The notes below the pieces were generated by a model. That model did not search any database and was not told where the DNA came from. It saw only the letters and a program-made list of their open reading frames with translations. DNA of 64,000 bases from JAJPHI01 sp035541875 (GTDB lineage Bacteria > Desulfobacterota > Binatia > Binatales > Binataceae), in the NCBI GenBank assembly GCA_035541875.1, contig DATKML010000047.1:14332-78331 (forward strand). Reading direction: 5' to 3'. Within the stretch, counting starts at the first letter, position 1, and each line of letters begins with the position of its first letter. Made by a program: the position numbers and the translations under genes. Below, in pieces: positions 8,326 through 15,997 of this stretch.

Positions 8326-8904
8326 TTAGTGAGTTGGTCGGAAGGCGGCCAGAATTTCTTCCTGACCTTCCTGCGCTATCAACTGGGCGTTCACGAAGCC
8401 GGATTGTTTCAGCACGTCGAGCGCTTTCGCCGAACTCTCGCGCACAGTCATCAGGATTGCGCCGCCAGGACGAAGCACCCGGCGCAAACCGCGCAACACG
8501 TCTTCGGGCGCGGGCCAGCTCTGATAGGTGTTGATTGCGATAGCCTTGTCGAAGCGCCCTTGTTCCCACGGCAAGAGCGCGGGATCACATACCCGCAGAT
8601 CGACTCGGCGAGAGCGAATCGCTCGCTCATTGCGCCGGCGCGCGATCTCCCACATCCGATGCGACTGGTCGACGCCCGCCACAAAGCCATGCGTGACCGT
8701 CGTCGCAAGACGCTTGATAAGACCGCCCATCCCGAAGTCGAGCTGGATGACATTGTCAGTCGGCAGGATCGCCATCCCGTAAAGCACGGTCTTATGGATG
8801 CGACGATTGTAGAGATCCTGGCTGACGCCGCGGACTCGGCCCATCAGGCTGTAGTTGACGATCTCCTCAAGCCAACCGAGATCCTCGAACCTGATAAGGT
8901 TCAT
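8326..8904 (-). CDS. Class I SAM-dependent methyltransferase
   Basis: From ATG 8904, which has GGGGGGA eight bases upstream, the product is about 192 aa. Motif I is VIQLDFGMGGLIKRL (a variant of the ExGxGxG loop), followed by an acidic ribose-binding region FVAGVDQS, then RFDKAIAINTYQSWPAPEDV and LRRVLRPGGAILMTVRE, the usual post-motif order. The substrate cannot be predicted. A longer in-frame start at 8988 exists but lacks support. It stops 44 bases before ddl on the same strand. Confidence 0.85.
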   Translation of the reverse strand: MNLIRFEDLGWLEEIVNYSLMGRVRGVSQDLYNRRIHKTVLYGMAILPTDNVIQLDFGMGGLIKRLATTVTHGFVAGVDQSHRMWEIARRRNERAIRSRRVDLRVCDPALLPWEQGRFDKAIAINTYQSWPAPEDVLRGLRRVLRPGGAILMTVRESSAKALDVLKQSGFVNAQLIAQEGQEEILAAFRPTH

Positions 8905-9006
8905 CGGTAATGTCCCCCCAACGCCGGATCGTATAGGCGTGCCGGGGAACAGGCGAGTCAAATTTATTGATAGCCTAACCTGGCCCAAACTTGAGAACTG
9001 AAGACG

Positions 9007-9044
9007 AAAAACGCGTGATCGACTACCGAGAGTCGATCGCGCGT
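9007..9044 (-). terminator. Rho-independent terminator of guaB
   Basis: A 14-bp stem (9011-9024 with 9031-9044, one G-T wobble) has loop ACCGAG. On the minus strand it is followed by TTTTTC, directly after the guaB stop at 9060. Confidence 0.87.
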
Positions 9045-9059
9045 TCCGATGAGAGGCTC

Positions 9060-10517
9060 TTACACCCGGTAGTTTGGAGGTTCTTTGGTCATAAAGACGT
9101 CGTGGACATGGCTTTCGCGCTGACCTGCGTCCGAGATGCGGATAAATTTCGCACGACGACGCAGTTCAGTCAGATTGGCCGCGCCGATATAGCCCATGCC
9201 CGCCTGGAGACCGCCGACGAGCTGCTCGATATTGGCGGCCAGCGGTCCGCGATGGGGCACGCGCCCCTCGATTCCCTCCGGTACGAGCTTGCTCTCTTCG
9301 AGTTCGTGCTGGCCGTAGCGATCGCGGACGCGCTCGGTCATCGCGCCGAGGGATCCCATCCCGCGATACACTTTGTAGGTACGACCCTGGTAAAGGATCG
9401 TCTCGCCGGGACTCTCTTCGGTACCGGCAAAGAGCGATCCGATCATCACGGTCGATGCTCCCGCGGCAAGTGCCTTGGTGATATCGCCGGAGAAGCGGAT
9501 ACCACCATCAGCAATGACGGGAACTTTGCGCGGCTCGGCGACCGCCACGCAGTCCATAATCGCAGTTATCTGCGGCACACCTACGCCGGCAACCATCCGG
9601 GTCGTACAGATCGATCCGGGTCCCATCCCGACCCGGAGCGCATCGGCACCAGCGTCGACCAAGGCTTCGGCTCCTTCGGTCGTCGCCACACTTCCCGCCA
9701 CAACTTCGACGTCGGGAAATTCGTGCTTCGTCCGCTCAAGCGTTTCGATCACGTTATGCGAATGGCCGTGCGCCGTGTCGATACAAAGGACGTCGACTCC
9801 GGCCTTGCATAACGCCGCCACGCGTTCAGATGTTTCAGGTCCCACACCGACTGCGGCGCCGACCCGCAGCCGCCCCATCGCATCCTTGCTCGACGACGGA
9901 TGCCGCGTGGCCTTGTCCATGTCTTTAACGGTAATCAGTCCGCGCAGCCGGTTTTGCTCATCCACCAGCGGCAACTTCTCGATTCGATTTTCCTGCAGAA
10001 TCGCCTTGGCTTGATCGAGGCTAATTCCGGGACGCGCCGTGATCACCTTCTTGGTCATCACCTCGCTCACGGGACGATCCGGTCGGCGCTCAAAGCGCAG
10101 ATCGCGATTCGTGAGGATGCCAACGAGCTGCTCACCCGCCACAACGGGCAAACCTGAGATGCCGTGGCGCTGCATAATTGCGAGCGCGTCGCCAAGCGGT
10201 TGCTCCGGATGCACCGTGACGGGATCGGCGATCATCCCGCTCTCATATTTCTTTACCGCGGCGACTTCAGCAGCCTGCCGCTCGACCGACAGATTGCGAT
10301 GGATAAACCCGATCCCTCCGAGCTGAGCCACCGCGATAGCCGTTCGCGATTCCGTGACCGTGTCCATCGGGCTGGAGATGAGGGGGATGCGCAAGGCGAT
10401 CCGGGGCGTCAAAACAGTTCCAGTGTCGCAACTCGACGGTAGCAGATCCGAAAATTGGGGCAGCAGCAGAACGTCGTCGAACGTCAAACCTTCACGAAAT
10501 TCCTGATACTGCATCAT
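9060..10517 (-). CDS. guaB: Inosine-5'-monophosphate dehydrogenase
   Basis: The 485-aa protein starts MMQYQEFREGLTFDDVLLLP. It has the TIM-barrel catalytic domain with two inserted CBS domains (about residues 95-210). The catalytic loop is GMGPGSICTTRM with the active Cys. IMP-binding segments are DGGIRFSGDITKAL and MIGSLFAGTEESPGE, and the flap carries the DRYGQ Arg-Tyr pair. It catalyses IMP to XMP, the committed step to GMP. Two adjacent ATGs are possible; AGGAG lies 4 bases before the first and 7 before the second, so the second (10514) may be the real start. Confidence 0.97.
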   Translation of the reverse strand: MMQYQEFREGLTFDDVLLLPQFSDLLPSSCDTGTVLTPRIALRIPLISSPMDTVTESRTAIAVAQLGGIGFIHRNLSVERQAAEVAAVKKYESGMIADPVTVHPEQPLGDALAIMQRHGISGLPVVAGEQLVGILTNRDLRFERRPDRPVSEVMTKKVITARPGISLDQAKAILQENRIEKLPLVDEQNRLRGLITVKDMDKATRHPSSSKDAMGRLRVGAAVGVGPETSERVAALCKAGVDVLCIDTAHGHSHNVIETLERTKHEFPDVEVVAGSVATTEGAEALVDAGADALRVGMGPGSICTTRMVAGVGVPQITAIMDCVAVAEPRKVPVIADGGIRFSGDITKALAAGASTVMIGSLFAGTEESPGETILYQGRTYKVYRGMGSLGAMTERVRDRYGQHELEESKLVPEGIEGRVPHRGPLAANIEQLVGGLQAGMGYIGAANLTELRRRAKFIRISDAGQRESHVHDVFMTKEPPNYRV

Positions 10518-10534
10518 TCTTCTCCTAAATGCAC

Positions 10535-10557
10535 AAAACCCGCGAAGGTCTCGCGGG
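10535..10557 (-). promoter_or_regulatory. Terminator-like hairpin in guaB leader (candidate attenuator)
   Basis: CCCGCGA (10539-10545) and TCGCGGG (10551-10557) form a perfect 7-bp GC-rich stem with a 5-base loop. On the minus strand it is followed by TTTT and then, within about 20 bases, by the guaB ribosome-binding site and start. A terminator so close to a start codon on the same strand suggests premature termination control, or a terminator for upstream transcription. Confidence 0.5.
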
Positions 10558-10697
10558 CTCGAATCACGATGCTATTGCTGGGCTTTAATTTTGGAATGGG
10601 GAGCGCCATATCTGTCTCTAACAGATGGCGCTAAGACGCGCAAATGGGTCGGTCGAGCGCTTCCTTCCGACAGCCATCAGATAACCCAAAGACAACA

Positions 10698-10729
10698 AAG
10701 CTGACCCTCAGTAGACTGAGGGTCAGCTT
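10698..10729. repeat. Perfect 15-bp inverted repeat
   Basis: Arms at 10698-10712 and 10715-10729 (AAGCTGACCCTCAGT and its complement) are separated by only AG. No T-run follows on either strand. It sits upstream of guaB and just past the terminator of the Lys-rich gene. Confidence 0.65.
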
Positions 10730-10750
10730 CGTAAAGAGGCTCTAAAACCG

Positions 10751-10782
10751 AAGAAAAGGCCCTCTTTTTCAAGAGGGCCTTT
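10751..10782 (-). terminator. Terminator downstream of the Lys-rich small gene
   Basis: AAAGGCCCTCTT (10755-10766) pairs perfectly with AAGAGGGCCTTT (10771-10782) around a 4-base loop. On the minus strand the stem runs into TTTTCTTC. On the plus strand a GTTTTT tract follows three bases later, so it may work in both directions. Confidence 0.75.
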
Positions 10783-10879
10783 CCCGTTTTTACGAGGCCT
10801 CGAAGCCCCGACTCATCGCAGCAGCTAGCCCGGCACTTAGGCCTCCGCCAGACAGGCGGGCGGCACAGTTAAACGGAAA

Positions 10880-10996
10880 CTACTTCTTCTTGGTGGTTTT
10901 CTTCGCGGGCGCTTTCTTCTTAGCCGGCATTGCACTCTTCAGCTTTGGCTTTGATTTTACGGTCTTCTTTGCCGCGGGCTTCTTCGCAACTGGCAT
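10880..10996 (-). CDS. 38-aa Lys/Ala/Pro-rich histone-H1-like protein
   Basis: The protein begins MPVAKKPAAKKTVKSKPK and ends APAKKTTKKK: 16 of 38 residues are Lys, with no acidic residue. GGAGG lies 6 bases before the ATG, and a strong terminator follows about 100 bases downstream, so it is a complete small gene. Such tails resemble bacterial histone-H1-like/AlgP-type proteins and are expected to bind DNA or RNA by charge. The function is inferred from composition only. Confidence 0.8.
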   Translation of the reverse strand: MPVAKKPAAKKTVKSKPKLKSAMPAKKKAPAKKTTKKK

Positions 10997-11234
10997 ACAC
11001 TACCTCCTCTAAGGGGTCGCTGCTGTCGGATGAGTACGAAAACTAATGTTTTGCACTATCCAAACGCGGTTAGTATAGAAACGTGTTATGTTCGAATCAA
11101 TACTTCTTTTGCAAATTAGAAAGAAATTTTAAAATTCGGATTAGCCGCATGGTTCCTTCGTTTTCTCGATTTAGAATGCTGTTAAGCATAAGTATGGTTG
11201 AATCCAGATCAGTAGCTGATTTACCATTCGCATA

Positions 11235-11549
11235 ATGGGAAGCTTAAGTTCAGCTCTCCGTCGCCGATGGCCTTCGCTAATCCTCGCCGCCCTGCTGATC
11301 GGGTTCGCGCTTAATTGTGCTACGGGTCCGAATGGAGCTTGGGACCTGATGACTCTAGCGCGCCATCGCACGCGTCTCATCGCCGACAATGAGCGATTAA
11401 AGAGCGAAAATGCTCAATTAGAGTCAGAGATCAATCGCCTCCGCACCGACGACGATTACGTTCAGCGTGTGATTCGCCAGGAGCTCGGATGGGCTCGTCC
11501 GGACGAGTTTGTTTATCGCTTTCACTCGTCCGATCAGTCTCGCCATTAG
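11235..11549 (+). CDS. FtsB/DivIC-like septum formation protein
   Basis: The 104-aa single-pass membrane protein has a short basic N-terminus, a membrane segment LILAALLIGFALNCATG (about 15-31) and a coiled coil (RTRLIADNERLKSENAQLES, then EINRLRTD). It ends with the conserved DDDYVQRVIRQELGWARPDEFVYRF, the hallmark of FtsB/DivIC proteins. These bridge FtsL and FtsQ in the divisome. The start ATG follows an AT-rich intergenic region. It is followed by a TPR lipoprotein on the same strand. Confidence 0.88.
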   Translation: MGSLSSALRRRWPSLILAALLIGFALNCATGPNGAWDLMTLARHRTRLIADNERLKSENAQLESEINRLRTDDDYVQRVIRQELGWARPDEFVYRFHSSDQSRH

Positions 11550-11575
11550 TTGATGCGATCACATAAATTCCTCGT

Positions 11576-12058
11576 ATGCCGTTACGGATGATCGCTTCTT
11601 GCACTCGCAACTTTTTGATTCTCGGCGTTCTGCTCTCCGGATGTGCGAGTGAACAGATCAAGCAGAACCAGCAGCAGTTGGCGCAACAGCAGGCGGAACT
11701 CGATCAGCTGAAACAGCAGATCGTCGCGGTGCAAAATCAACCGCCTCGAAGTTACGCGGCTCCGTTGCCATCGCCCGGCTCCTGCGATGAGACCGTGCTC
11801 CATCAGGCGACTCAGAAAGGCGGTCAGCTCTTCGCCGCGAACGATTTTGGTCATGCGCTCGGATATTACCAGGACGCAGTGACCGCCTGCCCCAAGAACG
11901 GTCGCGCCCAGCTGAATCTGGCGCGCACCTACGAGGCGATGGGCGATCGCACCCAGGCGATTGCGCATTACAAGCTGGCCGCCGACGAGAGCGCCACCGA
12001 TAACGATACTGCCACGGCCACTCAGGCTCGCGAGGCGCTCGGCCGCCTGCAAAAGTAA
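11576..12058 (+). CDS. TPR-containing lipoprotein with coiled coil
   Basis: The 160-aa product has a signal with lipobox LLSGC. A Gln-rich coiled coil (QNQQQLAQQQAELDQLKQQI, about residues 30-50) follows. Then come two TPR-like helical pairs (AANDFGHALGYYQDAVTAC and AQLNLARTYEAMGDRTQAIA). The order lipoprotein-coiled coil-TPR resembles YbgF/CpoB-type periplasmic factors linked to envelope and division, which fits its place after the FtsB-like gene. That link is an inference. Confidence 0.82.
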   Translation: MPLRMIASCTRNFLILGVLLSGCASEQIKQNQQQLAQQQAELDQLKQQIVAVQNQPPRSYAAPLPSPGSCDETVLHQATQKGGQLFAANDFGHALGYYQDAVTACPKNGRAQLNLARTYEAMGDRTQAIAHYKLAADESATDNDTATATQAREALGRLQK

Positions 12059-12095
12059 TTTCGCTCATTCGGTCGGGAACCAATCCGACCCCTCG

Positions 12096-12587
12096 ATGGT
12101 TTATCCCTTCGATGTTGCTGAAGAATCGAAGGTGGGCGGAATGAGGCTGTGCACCGTTGCCAACACGCCGAAAACTGATGCGACTGCGGGAGCCTTCCTG
12201 CCTTGCGTCTATTCGGATCTCTCGGGCGGCTACGATCTGACGGGAGAACAGCGCCTGATGCTCGCGCTGCTGGTCGACGCGATTAACGTCTATCAGAAGG
12301 GTGCGATGTCCGGTGAATCGCAGGCTCGTCGTCTCTACGTCGAGGCGGAAGCCTGGATTATGGCTACCTTCAACCCAGCCGAAGTTCTCTCCTTCGACAC
12401 GGTCTGTGACGCGCTCGGAATCAATTCTTCATTGCTGCGGCGCCGTATCCTGGATTGGAAGCATTCCCTCAATCGCGAACGACGTGCACAGGCCGCGCCC
12501 GAGCTTAAGTTACGCATCACCCGGCGCGAGCGCCCCACCAATCATCGGAGGGGCCGCCCACCTGCCTACGCCTCAGTCTCTCCGTAG
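12096..12587 (+). CDS. Conserved hypothetical protein with HTH-like segment
   Basis: From ATG 12096 the product is about 163 aa; ATG 12141, preceded by AAGGTGGGCGGA, is an alternative. The core reads YDLTGEQRLMLALLVDAINV, then ARRLYVEAEAWI, then FDTVCDALGINSSLLRRRI. The last part looks like a helix-turn-helix. The tail is Arg-rich and ends GRPPAYASVSP. Basic charge and helix pattern suggest a nucleic-acid-binding role, but no named family was recognised. Confidence 0.65.
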   Translation: MVYPFDVAEESKVGGMRLCTVANTPKTDATAGAFLPCVYSDLSGGYDLTGEQRLMLALLVDAINVYQKGAMSGESQARRLYVEAEAWIMATFNPAEVLSFDTVCDALGINSSLLRRRILDWKHSLNRERRAQAAPELKLRITRRERPTNHRRGRPPAYASVSP

Positions 12588-12683
12588 GCTCAAACGCATA
12601 AAATTCGCTCTCGCCTTGGCGATCGGAGCCACCTGCGCTACACGATGCACTAACACGGACGCGCGACCGCAGGAGGCTCTATC

Positions 12684-13475
12684 GTGAAAGACGTCTTTAG
12701 CGTTGAAGGCAAGGCTACGATCGTCACCGGAGGTGGCACCGGTATTGGAATCGCAATCGCTCGCGAATTCGCGGTGCGCGGCGCGCCTGTTTTGATCGCG
12801 AGTCGCAACGCCACCCATCTGGAACCGGTCCGCGATGAGATCCGCAAGCTCGGCGGATGCTGCGAGATGTTCGTGGTCGACGTGCGCGATGCGGCCAAGT
12901 GCGAAGAGATGGTCGCCGAAGCGGTGAAGCACTTCGGCCGTCTCGACGTGATGATCAACAATCATGGCGCGAGCATTACTACTCCCAGCACCAAGCTCTC
13001 ACCCAACGGATGGAAGGCGGTCGTCTCGATCAATCTCGACGGCACTTTCTTCTGCTCCAAGGCCGCGGCCCAACAGTTCATCGCGCAGCAGAGCCCCGGA
13101 TGCATCATCAACCTCTCTTCGACCTCCGGCGTCCACGGTTCGGCTACGATGCTCCCTTACGCCGCCTCCAAGGCCGGCGTGATTAAGCTCACCGAATCGC
13201 ATGCCGCCGAATGGGGCCAGTACGGGATCCGCGTTAATTGTATCGCTCCGGGTCCGGTCACGACGGTGGGTGCAGCCGAACGAATCTGGCCCAACGATGA
13301 TGTTCGGAACATGATGCTGCGATCTCGCGCGCTGAAGCGCTTCGGCACGGTCGAGGATATCGCGTACCCGTGCCTCTTCCTCGCATCCGAGGCGGCGGCG
13401 TGGATGTCGGGCGCAACGATGGTAATCGACGGAGGCAATATCCGCCCTGCGGATATCGTGTCGTTGGGGTTGTAG
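12684..13475 (+). CDS. Short-chain dehydrogenase/reductase
   Basis: This 263-aa classical SDR carries the cofactor motif TGGGTGIG (about 15-22), NNHG, the catalytic Ser in NLSSTSG and YAASK with Tyr and Lys. The C-terminal GGN block is also present. GTG start 12684 is fixed by AGGAGG seven bases upstream. It probably oxidises or reduces a hydroxyl/keto group in lipid or CoA-ester metabolism, since an acyl-CoA dehydrogenase and two hydratases follow on the same strand. The substrate is unknown. Confidence 0.92.
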   Translation: MKDVFSVEGKATIVTGGGTGIGIAIAREFAVRGAPVLIASRNATHLEPVRDEIRKLGGCCEMFVVDVRDAAKCEEMVAEAVKHFGRLDVMINNHGASITTPSTKLSPNGWKAVVSINLDGTFFCSKAAAQQFIAQQSPGCIINLSSTSGVHGSATMLPYAASKAGVIKLTESHAAEWGQYGIRVNCIAPGPVTTVGAAERIWPNDDVRNMMLRSRALKRFGTVEDIAYPCLFLASEAAAWMSGATMVIDGGNIRPADIVSLGL

Positions 13476-13493
13476 CCTCACGATCGAGAAGAA

Positions 13494-13562
13494 AATCGCT
13501 TCGCGTAGATCCCTCGACTTCGCTCGCCGACTCGCGCCGCTCGGGATCTACGCGAAGCGATT
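13494..13562. repeat. Perfect 20-bp inverted repeat, 29-bp loop
   Basis: The left arm 13494-13513 (AATCGCTTCGCGTAGATCCC) is the exact complement of the right arm 13543-13562. The loop is rich in CTCG/CGCTC. It lies between the SDR and acyl-CoA dehydrogenase genes. A related sequence (CGCGTAGATCC followed by TCGCT) occurs on the other strand near 23940-23975, which suggests a dispersed intergenic repeat. Confidence 0.8.
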
Positions 13563-13655
13563 AACCAATGTCCGTCACGCGAGAAACCCTTGTCCCCTCA
13601 ATCCCGCGCGTGATAATCGAATCGCTCAGCGCCCGAGCGCTCACGGAGGTCAGCC

Positions 13656-14786
13656 TTGGACTTCGGATTCAGCGAAGAGCAGGAGATGTTGCGGCAAAGC
13701 GCACGCGCCCTGCTCGAAAAGGAATGTCCCTCGACCCTGGTTCGTCGCCTGATGGAAGACGAAAAGGGCTGCGATCCCGCCCTCTGGAAGAAGATGGCGG
13801 AACTCGGCTGGACCGGTCTCGTGATTCCCGAGGAATACGGCGGCTCCGGCCTCAACTACGTCGATCTGGTGCTCGTGATGGAAGAGATGGGCCGCGTTGT
13901 GCTGCCCTCGCCTTTTATCTGGACCACGATGGTCGCCGAGGCGCTGATTCGCGCGGGTAGCGACGCACAGAAGAAGGCGCTGTTACCCAAGATTGCTTCC
14001 GGTGATCTGATCGCAACGATCGCCTGGCTCGAGCCTTCGGCCAGCTGGGATCCATCTTCGATCGCGCTCGCGGCTCGTGCTGATGGCTCGAACTGTATCC
14101 TCGACGGCACCAAGCTCTTCGTCAGCGATGCGCATATCGCCGATTGCATCCTCGTTGCAACTCGCACCAGCGGTGCGGGTGAAGACGGAATCACGCTTTT
14201 TGCGCTTGAGGCGAACCGTCCGGGGATTACGATCACCTCCCTCAAGACGATGGATCAGACCCGCAAACTGTCCGAAGTCAAATTCACGGGCGTCAAGGCA
14301 ACCCCGGCTGATGTGGTCGGCACAATCGGCAAGGGATGGCCGATCCTCTCCGCGATTATCGATCGTGGCAAGGTGATGCTCGCTGCTGAAATGATCGGTG
14401 GCGCGCAAAAGGTCCTCGATCTAACCGTCGAGTATGCCAAGGTCCGCGCGCAATTCGGTCGTCCGATCGGCAGCTTCCAGGCGGTGCAGCACAAGGCCGC
14501 CAACATGATGATCGACGTCGAGGGCGCGAAATCGGCGATTTACTACGCCTCGTGGGCGGTGAGCAATAACGTCCCGGATGCGCCAGTGGCTGCCGCCGTC
14601 GCCAAGGCCGCCGCCTCCGATGCGTTCCGGCGTGTCTCAGCGGACGGAATCCAGCTCCACGGCGGTATCGGCTTCACTTGGGACCACGACCTGCATATCT
14701 ATTTCAAACGGGCGAAGTCGTCGGAATTCACCTTTGGCGACGCGACCTATAATCGCGAATTGATCGCACACGGAATCAATCTGTAG
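13656..14786 (+). CDS. Acyl-CoA dehydrogenase
   Basis: The 376-aa protein begins MDFGFSEEQEMLRQSARALL, the standard acyl-CoA dehydrogenase N-terminus. TTG at 13656 is the start, with GGAGG six bases upstream. It has the middle-domain segment IADCILVATRTSG and the FAD-domain stretch VRAQFGRPIGSFQAVQHKAA. The C-terminal ADGIQLHGGIGFTWDHDLHI completes it. It introduces a trans-2 double bond in an acyl-CoA using FAD and passes electrons to ETF. The two MaoC hydratases downstream could act on its product. Chain specificity cannot be read from the sequence. Confidence 0.93.
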   Translation: MDFGFSEEQEMLRQSARALLEKECPSTLVRRLMEDEKGCDPALWKKMAELGWTGLVIPEEYGGSGLNYVDLVLVMEEMGRVVLPSPFIWTTMVAEALIRAGSDAQKKALLPKIASGDLIATIAWLEPSASWDPSSIALAARADGSNCILDGTKLFVSDAHIADCILVATRTSGAGEDGITLFALEANRPGITITSLKTMDQTRKLSEVKFTGVKATPADVVGTIGKGWPILSAIIDRGKVMLAAEMIGGAQKVLDLTVEYAKVRAQFGRPIGSFQAVQHKAANMMIDVEGAKSAIYYASWAVSNNVPDAPVAAAVAKAAASDAFRRVSADGIQLHGGIGFTWDHDLHIYFKRAKSSEFTFGDATYNRELIAHGINL

Positions 14787-14794
14787 CTTTTTCC

Positions 14795-14879
14795 GTCATT
14801 CCCGCGCGTCTGCGTTGTCCGGCGCGCGAGGAATCCCGGATTAGGGACCTTTCGCGCGGCAGCCACGCGCGAGGGTGAC
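14795..14879. repeat. REP-like intergenic repeat (GTCATTCCCGCG type)
   Basis: Imperfect terminal arms GTCATTCCCGCGCG (14795-14808) and CGCGCGAGGGTGAC (14866-14879) frame the internal GAGGAATCCCGG. This is the layout of dispersed intergenic palindromes. It resembles the element at 33511-33601. Confidence 0.6.
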
Positions 14880-14911
14880 ACAGTAGTAGTGGCCAGGAGA
14901 CCTTTTTAACA

Positions 14912-15370
14912 ATGCCAATTGACAAATCGGTAATCGGCAAAACCGGGAAGCCCTTCACCTTCCCGATCGAGTGGAGCAAGGTGCGCGAGTTCGCCCGCGC
15001 TATTCGCGATCCGAACCCGGTGTGGTTCGATCCCGAACTCGCCAAGAAAGAGTGTAACGGTATCCCCGTTCCGCCAACCTTCTTGCAGGCAGCGTCCTTC
15101 TGGCAGGACGCCGATTCGATGCCGACCGTGCATTTCGATCTGCGTCGTATTCTGCACGGTGAGCAGGAGTTCGAGCTCCTCAAGCCGATCCTGGTCGGCG
15201 ACGTGCTCACCGGCTCGGCCAAGGTCTCCGACGTATACGAACGCGAAGGCGGACGCGGCGGCAAGATGACCCTCATGATCACCGAGATCGAGTACAAAAA
15301 TCAGAAGGGCGAGAAGGTCGCGATCGCGCGTTCAACCCTGATAGAAACCGGACAGGCCGTTGGAGGCTGA
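14912..15370 (+). CDS. MaoC-like hydratase, N-terminal-type (HadA-like)
   Basis: The 152-aa hot-dog-fold protein has KPFTFPIEWSKVREFARAIRDPNPV near its start and PPTFLQAASFW. The DLRRILHGEQEFELLKPI segment is typical of the FAS1-type dehydratase/MaoC N-terminal domain that pairs with a catalytic MaoC subunit. An AGGAGA ribosome-binding site precedes the ATG. Together with the next gene it is expected to form a heterodimeric (R)-specific enoyl-CoA or enoyl-thioester hydratase, as in mycobacterial HadAB. Confidence 0.85.
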   Translation: MPIDKSVIGKTGKPFTFPIEWSKVREFARAIRDPNPVWFDPELAKKECNGIPVPPTFLQAASFWQDADSMPTVHFDLRRILHGEQEFELLKPILVGDVLTGSAKVSDVYEREGGRGGKMTLMITEIEYKNQKGEKVAIARSTLIETGQAVGG

Positions 15371-15376
15371 TTGAAT

Positions 15377-15440
15377 ACCTCTCCCTGACCTGGGAGAGGT
15401 CGCGGAACGCGCTCGTCGCGACGCGGGTGAGGGCATTTGC
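15377..15440. repeat. CTCTCCC/GGGAGAGG intergenic repeat
   Basis: ACCTCTCCC (15377-15385) and GGGAGAGGT (15392-15400) form a perfect 9-bp stem. A GC-rich stretch ending GGGTGAGGGCATTT follows. This looks like a dispersed intergenic repeat sitting between the two MaoC genes. Confidence 0.55.
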
Positions 15441-15463
15441 TGCATACTTAGGAGGCATCACTG

Positions 15464-15886
15464 ATGGCCATCAAGATCAAATACGATTCCGTAAAGGTCG
15501 GCGATTCGCTCCCGACAATCACTGTCGATAACGTTTCGCGGCCCGATTTCGTCCGCTATGCCGGAGCCTCGGGAGATTTCGTTCCGCTCCATTACGATCA
15601 GTCCTTCGTCGAAGCCGCGGGTATCCCGACGGTATTCGCGCAAGGGATGTGGACCGCAGGATGCCTGGGGCGCGTGCTGACCGACTACGCCGGTGCAGGC
15701 AACGTTCGCCGCTATCGGGTGCGTTTCTCACGCCAGGTGTGGCCGGGCGATACGCTGACCTGTCGCGGCAAGGTCACCAACAAGGTTGAGCAGAATGGCG
15801 AGAAGCTGATCGAAGGCGACGTCGAGGTTATCAATCAGAAGGGCGAGGCTACGGTAAAGGGCAATTTCATCGTCCTCGCCAGCTGA
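15464..15886 (+). CDS. MaoC-like (R)-enoyl-CoA hydratase, catalytic subunit
   Basis: The 140-aa hot-dog protein has the hydratase-2 active motif: YAGASGDFVPLHYDQSFVEA supplies the catalytic Asp (GDF) and His (LHY). FAQGMWTAGCLGRVL and the strand YRVRFSRQVWPGDTL complete the fold. AGGAGG precedes the ATG. It adds water to trans-2-enoyl thioesters, giving the (R)-3-hydroxy form. Being the active half, it is expected to partner the preceding MaoC-like protein. Confidence 0.9.
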   Translation: MAIKIKYDSVKVGDSLPTITVDNVSRPDFVRYAGASGDFVPLHYDQSFVEAAGIPTVFAQGMWTAGCLGRVLTDYAGAGNVRRYRVRFSRQVWPGDTLTCRGKVTNKVEQNGEKLIEGDVEVINQKGEATVKGNFIVLAS

Positions 15887-15920
15887 TTCTTGCGCCTCTC
15901 TCCGTTTGACTAGAGCGATA

Positions 15921-15961
15921 AGTCGCAGAGTGTCGGTCGTATAAGCCGGTGCTCTGCGACT
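15921..15961 (+). terminator. Stem-loop after MaoC pair
   Basis: AGTCGCAGAG (15921-15930) pairs with CTCTGCGACT (15952-15961); TGTTCTTT follows. The loop is long (21 bases) and the T-tract weak, so it is a probable but not strong terminator. Confidence 0.5.
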
Positions 15962-15997
15962 GTTCTTTGGAACCAAGAAAAATTAATCTGACTCTCG

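Larger units (their letters stand above)
10558..10879. other. Hairpin-rich leader between guaB and the Lys-rich gene
   Basis: No gene is seen. On the minus strand it holds, in order toward guaB, the terminator at 10751-10782, a 15-bp inverted repeat at 10698-10729, and an interrupted stem at 10602-10632 (AGCGCC with GGCGCT and ATCTGT with ACAGAT, bulged AT). Then comes the attenuator-like hairpin at 10535-10557. Confidence 0.5.

Noticed and set aside
11041..11234. AT-rich gap before the FtsB-like gene as a replication origin
   Set aside because: No DnaA-box cluster and no dnaA, dnaN or gidA neighbour; AT-richness alone is better explained by divergent promoters.
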